A DNA stretch of 41,711 nucleotides from Legionella worsleiensis (GTDB lineage Bacteria; Pseudomonadota; Gammaproteobacteria; Legionellales; Legionellaceae). Each line of letters begins with the position of its first letter. Position 1 is the stretch's first letter. Under the pieces are notes generated by a model. That model saw nothing but the letters and a program-made list of their open reading frames with translations, was not told the DNA's origin and did no database searches. The stretch lies in assembly GCF_001467535.1 (NCBI RefSeq), contig NZ_LNZC01000022.1, positions 239-41,949 on the forward strand, in the 5' to 3' direction. The position numbers were made by a program, and so were the translations under genes. This document shows positions 17,486 through 26,317 of this stretch, piece after piece.

Positions 17486-17495
17486 TCTCCTCCCT

Positions 17496-17527
17496 AAAAA
17501 ACCGCCTCCAGAGGCGGTTTTTTTTAA
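17496..17527 (+). terminator. terminator after the pilin gene
   Basis: AACCGCCTC, a two-base loop, GAGGCGGTT, then a run of T. It is a canonical intrinsic terminator starting about 10 bp after the pilin stop. Confidence 0.92.
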
Positions 17528-17763
17528 TGCTGGCATCATTAATCTTTAAAGTCTTTAATTTAAACTGTATTGGACGGTTATTTTTTATTTCAACCGGGGT
17601 TTACGATAGGGTAAAAGTATCTGATTTGAGTGCTACTAAAAGATTCTTGATCTTCACTTGAACTCTTTGCAAGACAGCTATTCAAGCATATTTCTGCATG
17701 CCGTTGTCTCAGAAGGATGCTATTATAATCAGGTACTAATTCAGTAATCGATTTGGAATAACC

Positions 17764-18678
17764 ATGAACAGCTCACTATCCGCACTCGAGGAACAACGAG
17801 TTCTTAAAATATCCATAGCCGTGACCTTTATTTTGGCGGTAACCGGTATCTCTTTTGGATTATTATCCGGTTCGCTGGCTATAGTGTTTGATGGCATGTT
17901 TAATATGGTGGATACGGCCATGTCCATACTGGCTCTGCTGGTGGCACGACTTTTAACCAGTAAGGGAAGCCGGCGTTTTCAGTACGGTTATTGGCATGTA
18001 GAACCCATGGTGCTGGTGTTTAATGGCAGTGTGCTGATTTTGATTTGTGCCTATGCTCTGGTGAATGCGATAGGCAGCATGTTGTCTGGCGGACGAGAAC
18101 TGGATTTTGACTGGGCTTTCATTTTTGCTTTTTTAATGTCGGTGTTATCGGTGGTGATGTATGTGTACGTCCGGCACAAAAACATTAAGCTCAACTCGGA
18201 ATTTTTACGGTTGGACACACAGAGCTGGCTGATTTCAGCGGCTATTTCAACCTCCTTGCTGATTGCTTTTGGTATTGCCACCTTAATGAATAAGACCGTT
18301 TATGACTCTCTGACGCCCTATGTGGATCCGCTTATTCTGGCTGTTGTGACGTCTTGTCTGATTTTTGTACCTGTGACAGCGATTCGTGATGCGATGCGCG
18401 ATATCTTTCTTATTGCCCCTTTTGGACTGGATGAAAAAGTCAGGGGATTTTTAGATGAATTAACCGCACGTTATGGATTTAAAACCTATTCGAGTTATGT
18501 TGCCAAGATAGGCCGTGCCCAATTTATAGAAATACACATAGTCGTTCCTCAGGGGTACCCTGTTGCAGGTATTGAGGCTTTGGATGCCATTCGCCAGGAA
18601 ATAATAGGGGTTATGGGAGGGGATGATCCGCAGCTGTGGTTGACTATTGCCTTTACAACCGATGAGCGCTGGATTTAG
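17764..18678 (+). CDS. cation diffusion facilitator (CDF) family transporter
   Basis: A 304-aa inner-membrane protein with about six transmembrane helices (about 14-37, 42-64, 80-104, 116-136, 155-175, 186-207) and a C-terminal cytoplasmic domain (about 212-300) like the CDF metal-sensing domain. GSLAIVFDGMFNMVDT in helix 2 and RFQYGYWHVEP after it are family signatures. CDF proteins export divalent metals in exchange for protons. The usual helix-2 DxxxD becomes Asp43/Asn47/Asp50, and the helix-5 HxxxD is not evident (QSWLISAAIS), so substrate and mechanism are unclear. The upstream gap of 230 bp has no distinctive motif. Only 62 bp separate it from convergent pfp. Confidence 0.85.
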   Translation: MNSSLSALEEQRVLKISIAVTFILAVTGISFGLLSGSLAIVFDGMFNMVDTAMSILALLVARLLTSKGSRRFQYGYWHVEPMVLVFNGSVLILICAYALVNAIGSMLSGGRELDFDWAFIFAFLMSVLSVVMYVYVRHKNIKLNSEFLRLDTQSWLISAAISTSLLIAFGIATLMNKTVYDSLTPYVDPLILAVVTSCLIFVPVTAIRDAMRDIFLIAPFGLDEKVRGFLDELTARYGFKTYSSYVAKIGRAQFIEIHIVVPQGYPVAGIEALDAIRQEIIGVMGGDDPQLWLTIAFTTDERWI

Positions 18679-18740
18679 GTACACGCCGCTCGAAACCAGC
18701 GGTATGCACCCGGGAAGTTAAATGAATTGGAAGTCTATTC

Positions 18741-19985
18741 TTAACGGTTGTTAAGCTTTTTGGCGACTAATTGATTTTTTAAACGGACGTAATCCGGCAT
18801 GCCGTTCAGGTAATTGGGATAGGCTTCGCCTTGAATCAACGGCGATAAATAACGTTTGCACGCAGGCGTTATGCCCATTCCGTCTTCTGAAATAAATTCA
18901 GCTGGCATGGCTTTTTCCTGATTGGCAACCTCTGACAAAGCTACTTTGCCTATAGACCATTGATAGGGTTCATCCTGCTCTCTGATGATGACGGGCATGA
19001 TGGCGTTATGGCCTTGAATGGCGTATTCCACAGCGGCTTTACCCAGGGCGTAGGCTTGATCCACATCGACTTGCGAGGCAATATGGCGAGCGGCTCTTTG
19101 CAGGTAATCCGCAACTGCCCAGTGGTATTTTAGTCCAAGCGCTGATTTAACCAATTGCGCAATAACAGGAGCAACGCCACCAAGTTGAGCATGGCCAAAG
19201 GCATCTCTTAATCCTGCATCACTCAAAAACTTGCCTTCTTTGTTACGTATTCCTTCAGAAACAACAACCACGCAATATCCGTATGAATCCACACACTCTG
19301 CCACTTTAGCGAGGAATCGTTCAGGATCAAAGGCCACTTCAGGCAGTAGAATAATGTGCGGTGGTTCTCCCTGGTTTTGGCTGGCAAGCCCGCTGGCTGC
19401 TGCTATCCAGCCGGCATGTCGCCCCATCACTTCCAGAATAAACACTTTGGTGGATGATGCCGCCATGGAGGCTACATCAAAGCCTGCTTCTTTGGTGGAA
19501 ATAGCAACGTATTTGGCAACCGATCCGAAGCCTGGGCAGGCGTCTGTGAAGGGCAGGTCGTTGTCTACTGTTTTGGGTATTCCTATGCAGGTAATGGGGT
19601 ATCCCATGGTTTCACCCAATTGGGAGACTTTATGGGCAGTATCTTGGGAGTCACCACCGCCATTATAGAAAAAATAGCCTATGTTATGTGCCTGAAATAC
19701 TTCAATCAGGCGTTTGTATTCGTCGCTATTGTTGTTTAACTTATAGCGGCAGGAGCCAAAAGCGCCAGAGGGTGTTTGCATTAATCGTGCTATATCGGCA
19801 TCGCTTTCCAAAGAGGTGTCTATGAGCTCCTCGTTCAAGGCGCCAATAATTCCATTTTTGGCCGCATAAACGGTTCCAATGTGTTCAGGGTATAATTTTG
19901 CGGTCTGGATAACACCACAGGCAGAGGCGTTGATCACGGCAGTTACGCCACCGGATTGAGCATATATTGCATTTTTTACAGCCAT
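18741..19985 (-). CDS. pfp: 6-phosphofructokinase, pyrophosphate-dependent type
   Basis: Interconverts fructose 6-phosphate and fructose 1,6-bisphosphate, probably with pyrophosphate. The length is 414 aa. The catalytic loop reads GIPKTVDND (Lys138, Asp141, Asp143): Lys in place of the Gly found in ATP enzymes (PGTIDND). The nucleotide-site loop reads YNGGGDSQDTA with Asp112, the residue whose presence blocks ATP. EVMGRHAGWIAA is the substrate-binding motif. PPi use is predicted from these residues, not measured. It is probably co-oriented with letS (34 bp downstream of nothing shared; letS ends at 20020), so readthrough from letS is possible. Confidence 0.92.
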   Translation of the reverse strand: MAVKNAIYAQSGGVTAVINASACGVIQTAKLYPEHIGTVYAAKNGIIGALNEELIDTSLESDADIARLMQTPSGAFGSCRYKLNNNSDEYKRLIEVFQAHNIGYFFYNGGGDSQDTAHKVSQLGETMGYPITCIGIPKTVDNDLPFTDACPGFGSVAKYVAISTKEAGFDVASMAASSTKVFILEVMGRHAGWIAAASGLASQNQGEPPHIILLPEVAFDPERFLAKVAECVDSYGYCVVVVSEGIRNKEGKFLSDAGLRDAFGHAQLGGVAPVIAQLVKSALGLKYHWAVADYLQRAARHIASQVDVDQAYALGKAAVEYAIQGHNAIMPVIIREQDEPYQWSIGKVALSEVANQEKAMPAEFISEDGMGITPACKRYLSPLIQGEAYPNYLNGMPDYVRLKNQLVAKKLNNR

Positions 19986-20019
19986 TTTTTCTCCATTAAT
20001 TTATTGGAATTATTGAGTT

Positions 20020-22755
20020 TTATACTGCGTATTGATGTTCGTATTCGTTAATCACAGCGTCTATGCTTTGAATTAATTCCGCAAAAACGGTGGATAATTC
20101 CTCGATTTTTGTGGTGCGTTCTGCCAATTTTTCTAATTGGATGACGTTCTTTTGCAAGACAGGAACACCGCAAAAACAGCAGGCGCCATGTAATTTATGC
20201 GCCAGTGCGCCCAAGGCTTTGATATTTTGGTGATGCATTAGCTGGATAAACTCTTCCCGATTCTTATACAGCTCTTCTATAAATTTTGCCAGGAATTCTT
20301 CGGCAAGTTCCTGATTGCCTGAAACTTTTTGGACGCATAATTGCCAATCTATCGCTGAGTGCTTGGCTCGGTCTATGATGCGCAGAATCTGGATGAGTAA
20401 TTGTTTTTCGTCTATGGGTTTTTGCAGACAAAAATCCACACCGGATTTTTTCAAATCCAGAGTGCTGATGTCGCTGCTGTTGGCACTGATTAGTACTATA
20501 GGGGTGTGTTTGTTCAGCAGTGATTTTTGGCGAATCATGCGGGCTGCTTCAAGGCCATTGAGTTTGGGCATTTGCAGATCGAGTAGGATAATATTGAATT
20601 TTTTATCTTTACAGGCATCTACTGCCATTGCACCGTCATCAACCGCAGTAACATAAGCGTTGTCGTTGAGTAGGGATTGCAGCAGCATTTTGTTCACTGG
20701 ATTGTCTTCGGCCAGCAATAATTCAGGGTGTAAAAAACGTAACTGTTTACGCAGGCTGTCCAATTCGGTATTGGTTGTTTTTTCTGTGGCGGAATCTGCA
20801 TTGAGTGATTCGATGAGGTCCTGTAATTTTTGGATGCTGATGGGCTTGTATAAAAATCCATGCGCTCCAAGTGCCATATAATCGCTGATAGGCCACTTGG
20901 ATATCAGGACGCAGGGCTGATGCGCATGTTTTTTGATTAACTCGGCGACCTGCAGTTCACATCCTTGATTGACATTGATGAATGCGATTTTGCAGTCTTT
21001 ATTTTTATCCAGTGCTTTGGCGAGTTTGTTAAACGAATTAATGGCAACACATTCTATGCCCCAGTACCCCAGACCATTGCACAATGCTTCCAGATGCAAT
21101 GGGTTGTCATCAAAACACAGAATTTTTAAGTGCGCAAAGCGGTGGGTCTGATTTTTTTCAATTTCATAGGCAAGTAGTTTTTCAACTTTAATACGTGCGG
21201 CAAAGGTTGAGCCTTTGTTTAATTCGCTGGTGAGACTGATACGGCCGTGCATTTCTTCGCAGAGCTTTTTGCAAATCACCAGACCAAGCCCCGATCCACC
21301 GTACCGACGGGTGATGCTGGTATCGGCCTGATTGAAAGCGGTGAACAGTTTGTTTTGATCTTCTGGAGAAATTCCTATTCCAGTATCGGTAATGGTAAAT
21401 AACAAGGTATAGTCTTTTTCGGTTTCGATGTCGATTTTGGTGCGAATCAACACATAGCCATGATCGGTGAATTTAACCGCATTGGTTACCAGATTACTAA
21501 TAATTTGTTTGATTCTGAAGGGGTCGCCTAATATGGTTTTGGGTACTTGAATGTCGGTGATGGGGATTAAATCGATTCCTTTTTTGTGTGCATTGGGGCT
21601 TGCCAGAGCAAGCACTTCGTCTACACAGGCTCTGATGTCAACAGGAATGCAATCCAGATGCAATTTACCGGCATCAATTTTTGAAAAATCGAGAATGTCG
21701 TTAATTATACCCAGTAAATCTTGAGCGGATGATTTTATGGTTTTTACGTAGTCCAACTGTAAAGGGTCCAATTTGCTTTCCAGCAATACATTGGTAAAGC
21801 CTATAACGCCATTCATAGGGGTACGAATCTCATGGCTCATGTTGGCAATAAATTCTGATTTTTGGCGGCTTTTTTCTTCTGTTTTTTTCTTTTCCAGTGA
21901 CAACTGGATGTTTTTTTCTTCCAGCAGTTCCAGACTTTGTTGCAAATCTTCTGTAGCTACTTCTATGTGCTGGTTGAGATCGCGCATGGTATTGAGGTAT
22001 TGCTTTTGCAAATGCGCACAGCCCTTTTCAATAATACCTAATTCACCCTGGCTTACGACTTTTATTTCGGTTTCAAATTCATTACGCAAAATCTGTTTCA
22101 TACTGCGGCGTAACCGGGAAATGGGCATGTAAATTCGTTTTGACAGGAAATAATGAATGGTTAATCCCATCAATAAGCCAAACAGGGTGATAAAGATGGT
22201 CACAATAAGCATTTGATAACGCTTGATGAGCATGGATTGGGTATCTATGTCTATAGACAGCCACCCCAGAATGTCATCCGCCTGAAAGGCAATGGGGCTT
22301 GGGATGTTTTTAAACAGGGTGCTGCTGGAGTATAAATTGAATTTGGGGATGGTGATGGGAGCGATAAAATTAATGGTAAAGGGATTTATATGCTTGCTTT
22401 CAATGTAATCACCCGTGAAATCAGGTGGATTAAAGGGTTTATGAATGGAATGTTTACCCCCACGATAAGCAAGCAGTTGCCCGCTGGCGTTATAAAAGGC
22501 CAGCGCTTTAACCTCGGGGTTGATGGTTGAGGCGTTAATCAGTCCTTGTAAGGTGCGATCATCATGGCGCAATAGAGCAAATTGTGCTGCGGGAAGCAAC
22601 TGTCTGATGTAGGCTTCCCCCAAACGGGACATGTGTTGATTCAGATCTTTGCCGAATTGGCCATTGTAAAAAACAGCAAAAAGCAAAGCAACCAGAAAAG
22701 CTGGAATGAGTGTGGTGATTCTCAGTTGATATTTAATACCAATACTTTTCAACAT
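20020..22755 (-). CDS. letS: hybrid sensor histidine kinase LetS (BarA family)
   Basis: A 911-aa tripartite kinase. Transmembrane helices lie at about 13-31 and 181-203, flanking a periplasmic sensor. HAMP is at about 204-256, followed by a coiled coil. The HisKA H-box is FIANMSHEIRTPMNG (His308), and the HATPase has N, G1 and G2 boxes (NLVTNAVKFT, DTGIGI, GGSGLGL). Receiver 1 (about 545-650) lacks an Asp at the acceptor position (AFINVNQG). Receiver 2 has Asp726 in LLDLQMP. The Hpt domain has His853 in LAHKLHGACC. By family knowledge LetS relays phosphate to LetA, which switches on RsmY/Z and the transmissive phase. It is divergent from gltX across about 100 bp, an arrangement I recall from L. 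pneumophila. Confidence 0.93.
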   Translation of the reverse strand: MLKSIGIKYQLRITTLIPAFLVALLFAVFYNGQFGKDLNQHMSRLGEAYIRQLLPAAQFALLRHDDRTLQGLINASTINPEVKALAFYNASGQLLAYRGGKHSIHKPFNPPDFTGDYIESKHINPFTINFIAPITIPKFNLYSSSTLFKNIPSPIAFQADDILGWLSIDIDTQSMLIKRYQMLIVTIFITLFGLLMGLTIHYFLSKRIYMPISRLRRSMKQILRNEFETEIKVVSQGELGIIEKGCAHLQKQYLNTMRDLNQHIEVATEDLQQSLELLEEKNIQLSLEKKKTEEKSRQKSEFIANMSHEIRTPMNGVIGFTNVLLESKLDPLQLDYVKTIKSSAQDLLGIINDILDFSKIDAGKLHLDCIPVDIRACVDEVLALASPNAHKKGIDLIPITDIQVPKTILGDPFRIKQIISNLVTNAVKFTDHGYVLIRTKIDIETEKDYTLLFTITDTGIGISPEDQNKLFTAFNQADTSITRRYGGSGLGLVICKKLCEEMHGRISLTSELNKGSTFAARIKVEKLLAYEIEKNQTHRFAHLKILCFDDNPLHLEALCNGLGYWGIECVAINSFNKLAKALDKNKDCKIAFINVNQGCELQVAELIKKHAHQPCVLISKWPISDYMALGAHGFLYKPISIQKLQDLIESLNADSATEKTTNTELDSLRKQLRFLHPELLLAEDNPVNKMLLQSLLNDNAYVTAVDDGAMAVDACKDKKFNIILLDLQMPKLNGLEAARMIRQKSLLNKHTPIVLISANSSDISTLDLKKSGVDFCLQKPIDEKQLLIQILRIIDRAKHSAIDWQLCVQKVSGNQELAEEFLAKFIEELYKNREEFIQLMHHQNIKALGALAHKLHGACCFCGVPVLQKNVIQLEKLAERTTKIEELSTVFAELIQSIDAVINEYEHQYAV

Positions 22756-22855
22756 AACTCCCGTTTATACTGAATTTGAGCGGTTGAATCTTTGCGTTGC
22801 TGGTAAAGTCGGCTATTATAGCCCGATTATTTTACTCCTTACAACGGATGATATT

Positions 22856-24271
22856 ATGACTGTCAGAACCCGATTTGCTCCAAGCCCTACTGGATTTTTA
22901 CATGTGGGGGGAGTGAGAACCGCTTTATTTTCCTGGTTATATGCCAAACGTCATCAGGGGCAATTTATTCTGAGAATAGAAGATACGGACAGGGAACGCT
23001 CAACAAACGAGTCCGTGCAGGCAATTTTGGACGGTATGGCCTGGTTGGGTATGACCTGTGACGAGGGTCCTTTTTTTCAAACTGACCGCTATGCCCGTTA
23101 TAACGAAGTGGTTCAACACTTCCTGGACGAAGGCAAGGCATATCGCTGCGTGTGCAGCAAGGAACGTCTGGAATCGCTCAGGGAGTCGCAATTGGCCGCT
23201 AAGTTAAAGCCCAGATACGATGGTCATTGCCGCAATAAAAATTTACCTGCGTCTGATGCTCCCTTTGTAGTTCGTTTTAAAAATCCTGACAGCGGTATCG
23301 TATCGTTTAAAGATGAAGTGTATGGTGACATTCATGTCAATAATAATGAGCTGGATGATTTGATTTTAATTCGATCTGATGGGCATCCAACGTATAATTT
23401 TGCTGTGGTTATTGATGATTTGGACATGAAGATTACTCATGTGATTCGAGGCGATGATCATATTAATAACACGCCAAGACAAATTAACCTGTTCAAAGCC
23501 TTAAATGCTCCCATACCTGTTTTTGCTCATTTACCTATGATCCTTGGTGATGATGGCAAGCGTTTATCCAAAAGACATGGTGCCGTTAGTGTTTTGCAGT
23601 TCAAGGAGATGGGTATTTTGCCTCATGCCTTGTTAAATTATCTGGTTAGACTCGGTTGGTCTAACGGTGATCAGGAGCTTTTTAGTGTTGAGGAAATGAT
23701 ATCCAGTTTTGATTTAAAAAATGTAAGCAGAGGTGTGTCCAGCTTTAATTACGATAAACTGTACTGGTTAAATCAACACTATCAAAAAAGCGATGAACCT
23801 GAATTGGTCGCAGAAGCCTTGAGCTGGCATTTTGAGCAAGCTGGAATTGATGTGACTAAAGGCCCGCAACTTAAAGATTTAGTCTTGACCCAGGCTGAGC
23901 GTTGCAAAACATTGGCCGAGATGTGTGAGATGAGTCTTTATTTTTACACCGATTCTATTGAATACGATGACGATGCGGTGAAAAAGCATTTACGCCCGGT
24001 AGTTCTTGAGCCTTTAGTTGCGCTTTATGAGCGATTTAAAACTTTGGAGGATTGGCAAAGAGATCATTTGCAAGAGTGTATTAACGACATTAGTGCGCAA
24101 TTTGATATAAACATGAGTAAAATTGCTCAGCCTTTACGTGTCGCTGTAACGGGAACAAGCATGTCGCCATCCATAGATATGACTTTGACTTTACTGGGTA
24201 AACAGCGAGTATTAGATCGTCTTGAATGTGCTCTTGAAAAAATTCGTTTACGAGCAAGTGCACAACAGTAG
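22856..24271 (+). CDS. gltX: glutamyl-tRNA synthetase
   Basis: Class I aminoacyl-tRNA synthetase charging tRNA-Glu. It is 471 aa from the ATG at 22856. The longer in-frame extension to 22784 is rejected because MTVRTRFAPSPTG is the family N-terminus. The HIGH-type motif lies in RFAPSPTGFLHVGGVRTALF, the CxC region CVCSKERL follows, and the KMSKS-type motif is KRLSKRHGA. The C-terminal helical anticodon-binding domain is complete. It is transcribed away from letS. Confidence 0.97.
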   Translation: MTVRTRFAPSPTGFLHVGGVRTALFSWLYAKRHQGQFILRIEDTDRERSTNESVQAILDGMAWLGMTCDEGPFFQTDRYARYNEVVQHFLDEGKAYRCVCSKERLESLRESQLAAKLKPRYDGHCRNKNLPASDAPFVVRFKNPDSGIVSFKDEVYGDIHVNNNELDDLILIRSDGHPTYNFAVVIDDLDMKITHVIRGDDHINNTPRQINLFKALNAPIPVFAHLPMILGDDGKRLSKRHGAVSVLQFKEMGILPHALLNYLVRLGWSNGDQELFSVEEMISSFDLKNVSRGVSSFNYDKLYWLNQHYQKSDEPELVAEALSWHFEQAGIDVTKGPQLKDLVLTQAERCKTLAEMCEMSLYFYTDSIEYDDDAVKKHLRPVVLEPLVALYERFKTLEDWQRDHLQECINDISAQFDINMSKIAQPLRVAVTGTSMSPSIDMTLTLLGKQRVLDRLECALEKIRLRASAQQ

Positions 24272-24424
24272 CGGACATAATTTTAGTGCTTTATGAGGTG
24301 TTTTATCAGAATTTTAATCGTTTTTAATCATTCGGTTATGTAGTTTTTTTGGGGTTGTTGTTTTGGCCTGGATTTATCTCTTTTCCTAAATACTCCCTTG
24401 TTCCCAAGTGGAGAAAGGTTGGAC

Positions 24425-24855
24425 TCCGTACCGCACGCCCCCCCTCATCCCCAACCCTTCTCCCCCTAGGGGAGAAGGGAGGATTTGAGTGGAAATTGTT
24501 TTTTATGATTATTACTTTGCTTTGTCATCATTCATCAGTTTTTTTGTACCGTACCGTACCGTACCGTACGCCCCCCCTCATCCCCAACCCTTCTCCCCCT
24601 AGTGGAGAAGGGAGTGATTTGAGTGGAAATTGTTTTTTATGATTATTACTTTGCTTTGTCATCATTCATCAGTTTTTTTGTACCGTACCGTACGCCCCCC
24701 TCATCCCCAACCCTTCTCCCCCCTAGGGGAGAAGGGAGTAATTTGAGTGGAAATTGTTTTTTATGATTATTACTTTGCTTTGTCATCATCCATCAGTTTT
24801 CATACTCCCTTCTCCCTTGAGGGAGAAGGGTTGGGGATGAGGGTGGGGTATGCAC
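24425..24855. repeat. tandem repeat array with embedded GTACC microsatellite and inverted end
   Basis: Three direct copies of a unit of about 123-133 bp begin near 24425, 24550 and 24682. Each holds CTCATCCCCAACCCTTCTCC (24444, 24577, 24700), then a GGGGAGAAGGG arm, then a conserved AT-rich stretch (TTGTTTTTTATGATTATTAC). Between copies 1 and 2 there are four GTACC pentamers (24546-24565); between 2 and 3 there are two (24680-24689). An inverted half-copy (GGGAGAAGGGTTGGGGATGA) closes the array at about 24820-24845. The stretch 24272-24424 shows nothing else. Confidence 0.88.
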
Positions 24856-24869
24856 GTGACTCAAGTCTT

Positions 24870-25481
24870 TTAGACAGTGAATTGGGCTGTGGTTTCTGTG
24901 GCTAAAAATTTCCGGTTTTTTTGTGACCACGTGATGTATCCGATAACTGCCAAACCAGTATAAATCAGCATTAAAGCACTGTGGAACGGTAATTGTTTGT
25001 GTAAATACATCACCGCATACAGCAGATCAGTTATAAACCATACAATCCAGGTTGCCATGATTTTATGGCACATGAACCACTGGGCTAAGAGGCTCAATGA
25101 TGTCGTTGCCGCATCAAGGACTGCAACCGTAGAGTGGGTCAGGGTATGTAATAAATAATAAATCAGGGCGAATAGTGCTGCCGAAGCAATCATCAAATAC
25201 GTTCCCTGAATTCGATTCAACCTACCCAGCGGCTTTTGTTTAGGCTGATTCTTAGTTGATTCGCTTTTATGCCAGAGTGACCAGCCATAGCACATACTTA
25301 AGAAGTAACAGACTTCCAGTACCATGTCAGCATAAATTCCCTTATGCCAATAGAGCCATCCGTTTAACACTGTTGCCAGTATGCCCAAGGGCCAGGCTTT
25401 AGTGCTAAGGCGAATAAAAAAAAGAGTTGATACCAGAGATGCCAAAGCACCAAGTAAATCCAGAAACATAAAAAGAACCAT
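24870..25481 (-). CDS. pnuC: PnuC-like nicotinamide riboside/ribosyl transporter
   Basis: A 203-aa polytopic membrane protein with about seven hydrophobic helices. The spacing of Trp/Tyr (GWLYWHKGIYADMVLEVCYF, then YGWSLWH; later WIVWFITDLLYAVMYLHKQL) matches the PnuC family, in which the WxxW-type and LYxxMYxHKxL segments line the substrate path. PnuC carries nicotinamide riboside into the cell for NAD synthesis. No nadR or riboswitch is visible next to it, so the exact substrate cannot be fixed. Its reading frame ends just outside the tandem-repeat array, which therefore lies in its 3' region. Confidence 0.85.
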   Translation of the reverse strand: MVLFMFLDLLGALASLVSTLFFIRLSTKAWPLGILATVLNGWLYWHKGIYADMVLEVCYFLSMCYGWSLWHKSESTKNQPKQKPLGRLNRIQGTYLMIASAALFALIYYLLHTLTHSTVAVLDAATTSLSLLAQWFMCHKIMATWIVWFITDLLYAVMYLHKQLPFHSALMLIYTGLAVIGYITWSQKNRKFLATETTAQFTV

Positions 25482-25639
25482 GATAACTGTTGATACGCAT
25501 GCTGATTGATTTATAACACAAGTTGCTTGAGATTAATACGTCGCACTACACGTTATGACATTCTGTATTAAGCCTGATAATGGGAAATTTGGTCAGGATC
25601 TGCTAATCTTAAATCAGATAAGGAATTTTTAAGGAGAAC

Positions 25640-26074
25640 ATGATGTACAAAAGGGTATTATTTGCCACAGATTTTGATGAAGTTGGAGTCAGGGCTGCTG
25701 AAAAAGCGAAGAAAATTGCAGATGAAAATGGCGCTGATTTAATTCTGGTTCACGTTGTTGAGCCTATTCCTGCTTATGCCTATCCCGGATTTGCCGGATT
25801 TGCAGAAGTCGAGTTGTCCATTCGTGAGCAAGCTGAAAAACAACTTGATGATTTGTGTGACAAATTAGGCGTTGATGCAAAACACCGGTTTATTGAATTT
25901 GGCTCTACTAAAAATGAAATACTACGGGTAGCCAAAGAACATAAAATCGATTTAATCGTTACTGGAAGCCATGGCAAACACGGTTTGTCCTTATTGTTAG
26001 GCTCCACAGCAAACGCCATTTTGCATGGTGCTGAATGCGATGTCTTGATTGTACGGCCTAAAATCAATCATTGA
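25640..26074 (+). CDS. universal stress protein (UspA family)
   Basis: A 144-aa single-domain protein. It starts MMYKRVLFATDFDEVG, where YKRVLFATDF is the first strand and nucleotide contact. The ATP-binding signature near the C-terminus is TGSHGKHGLSLLLGSTA (the G-x2-G-x9-G-S/T type), followed by CDVLIVRPK. It probably binds ATP and acts in stress survival. AAGGAG lies before two consecutive ATGs (25640 and 25643), either of which may be used. It is a single gene followed by a terminator. Confidence 0.93.
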   Translation: MMYKRVLFATDFDEVGVRAAEKAKKIADENGADLILVHVVEPIPAYAYPGFAGFAEVELSIREQAEKQLDDLCDKLGVDAKHRFIEFGSTKNEILRVAKEHKIDLIVTGSHGKHGLSLLLGSTANAILHGAECDVLIVRPKINH

Positions 26075-26120
26075 TAACAGGTTGATTTTGTTCACTCCTT
26101 TACTTAATTTTGCTTTCTTT

Positions 26121-26150
26121 AAAAAATGTCCAAGCAGTTTGGCATTTTTT
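26121..26150 (+). terminator. terminator after the universal stress gene
   Basis: AAAAAATGTCCAA, a short loop, then TTGGCATTTTTT, with one unpaired T. It ends in a T run about 75 bp after the stop codon. Confidence 0.8.
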
Positions 26151-26317
26151 AAAGAGGCAACTCTGTCTTTTGCTTTGATAACTCTTCTTGCTGCAAATAG
26201 TGTCTGATAACTCTGATACAGGTTATTTAAAAGCGAAATTTTATGAATACTCTATTTCTCAACAGACAATAAAACCAGTATAATAGGGTACTTTGATTCG
26301 TCTGATTAAACTGATTA

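Noticed and set aside
22784-22855. 24-codon N-terminal extension of gltX
   Set aside because: It starts with a non-ATG codon, and the family N-terminus (TVRTRFAPSPTG) begins at 22856.
24425-24855. Possible CRISPR array because of regular repeats
   Set aside because: The repeated unit is 120-130 bp with no unique spacers, and no cas genes are present.
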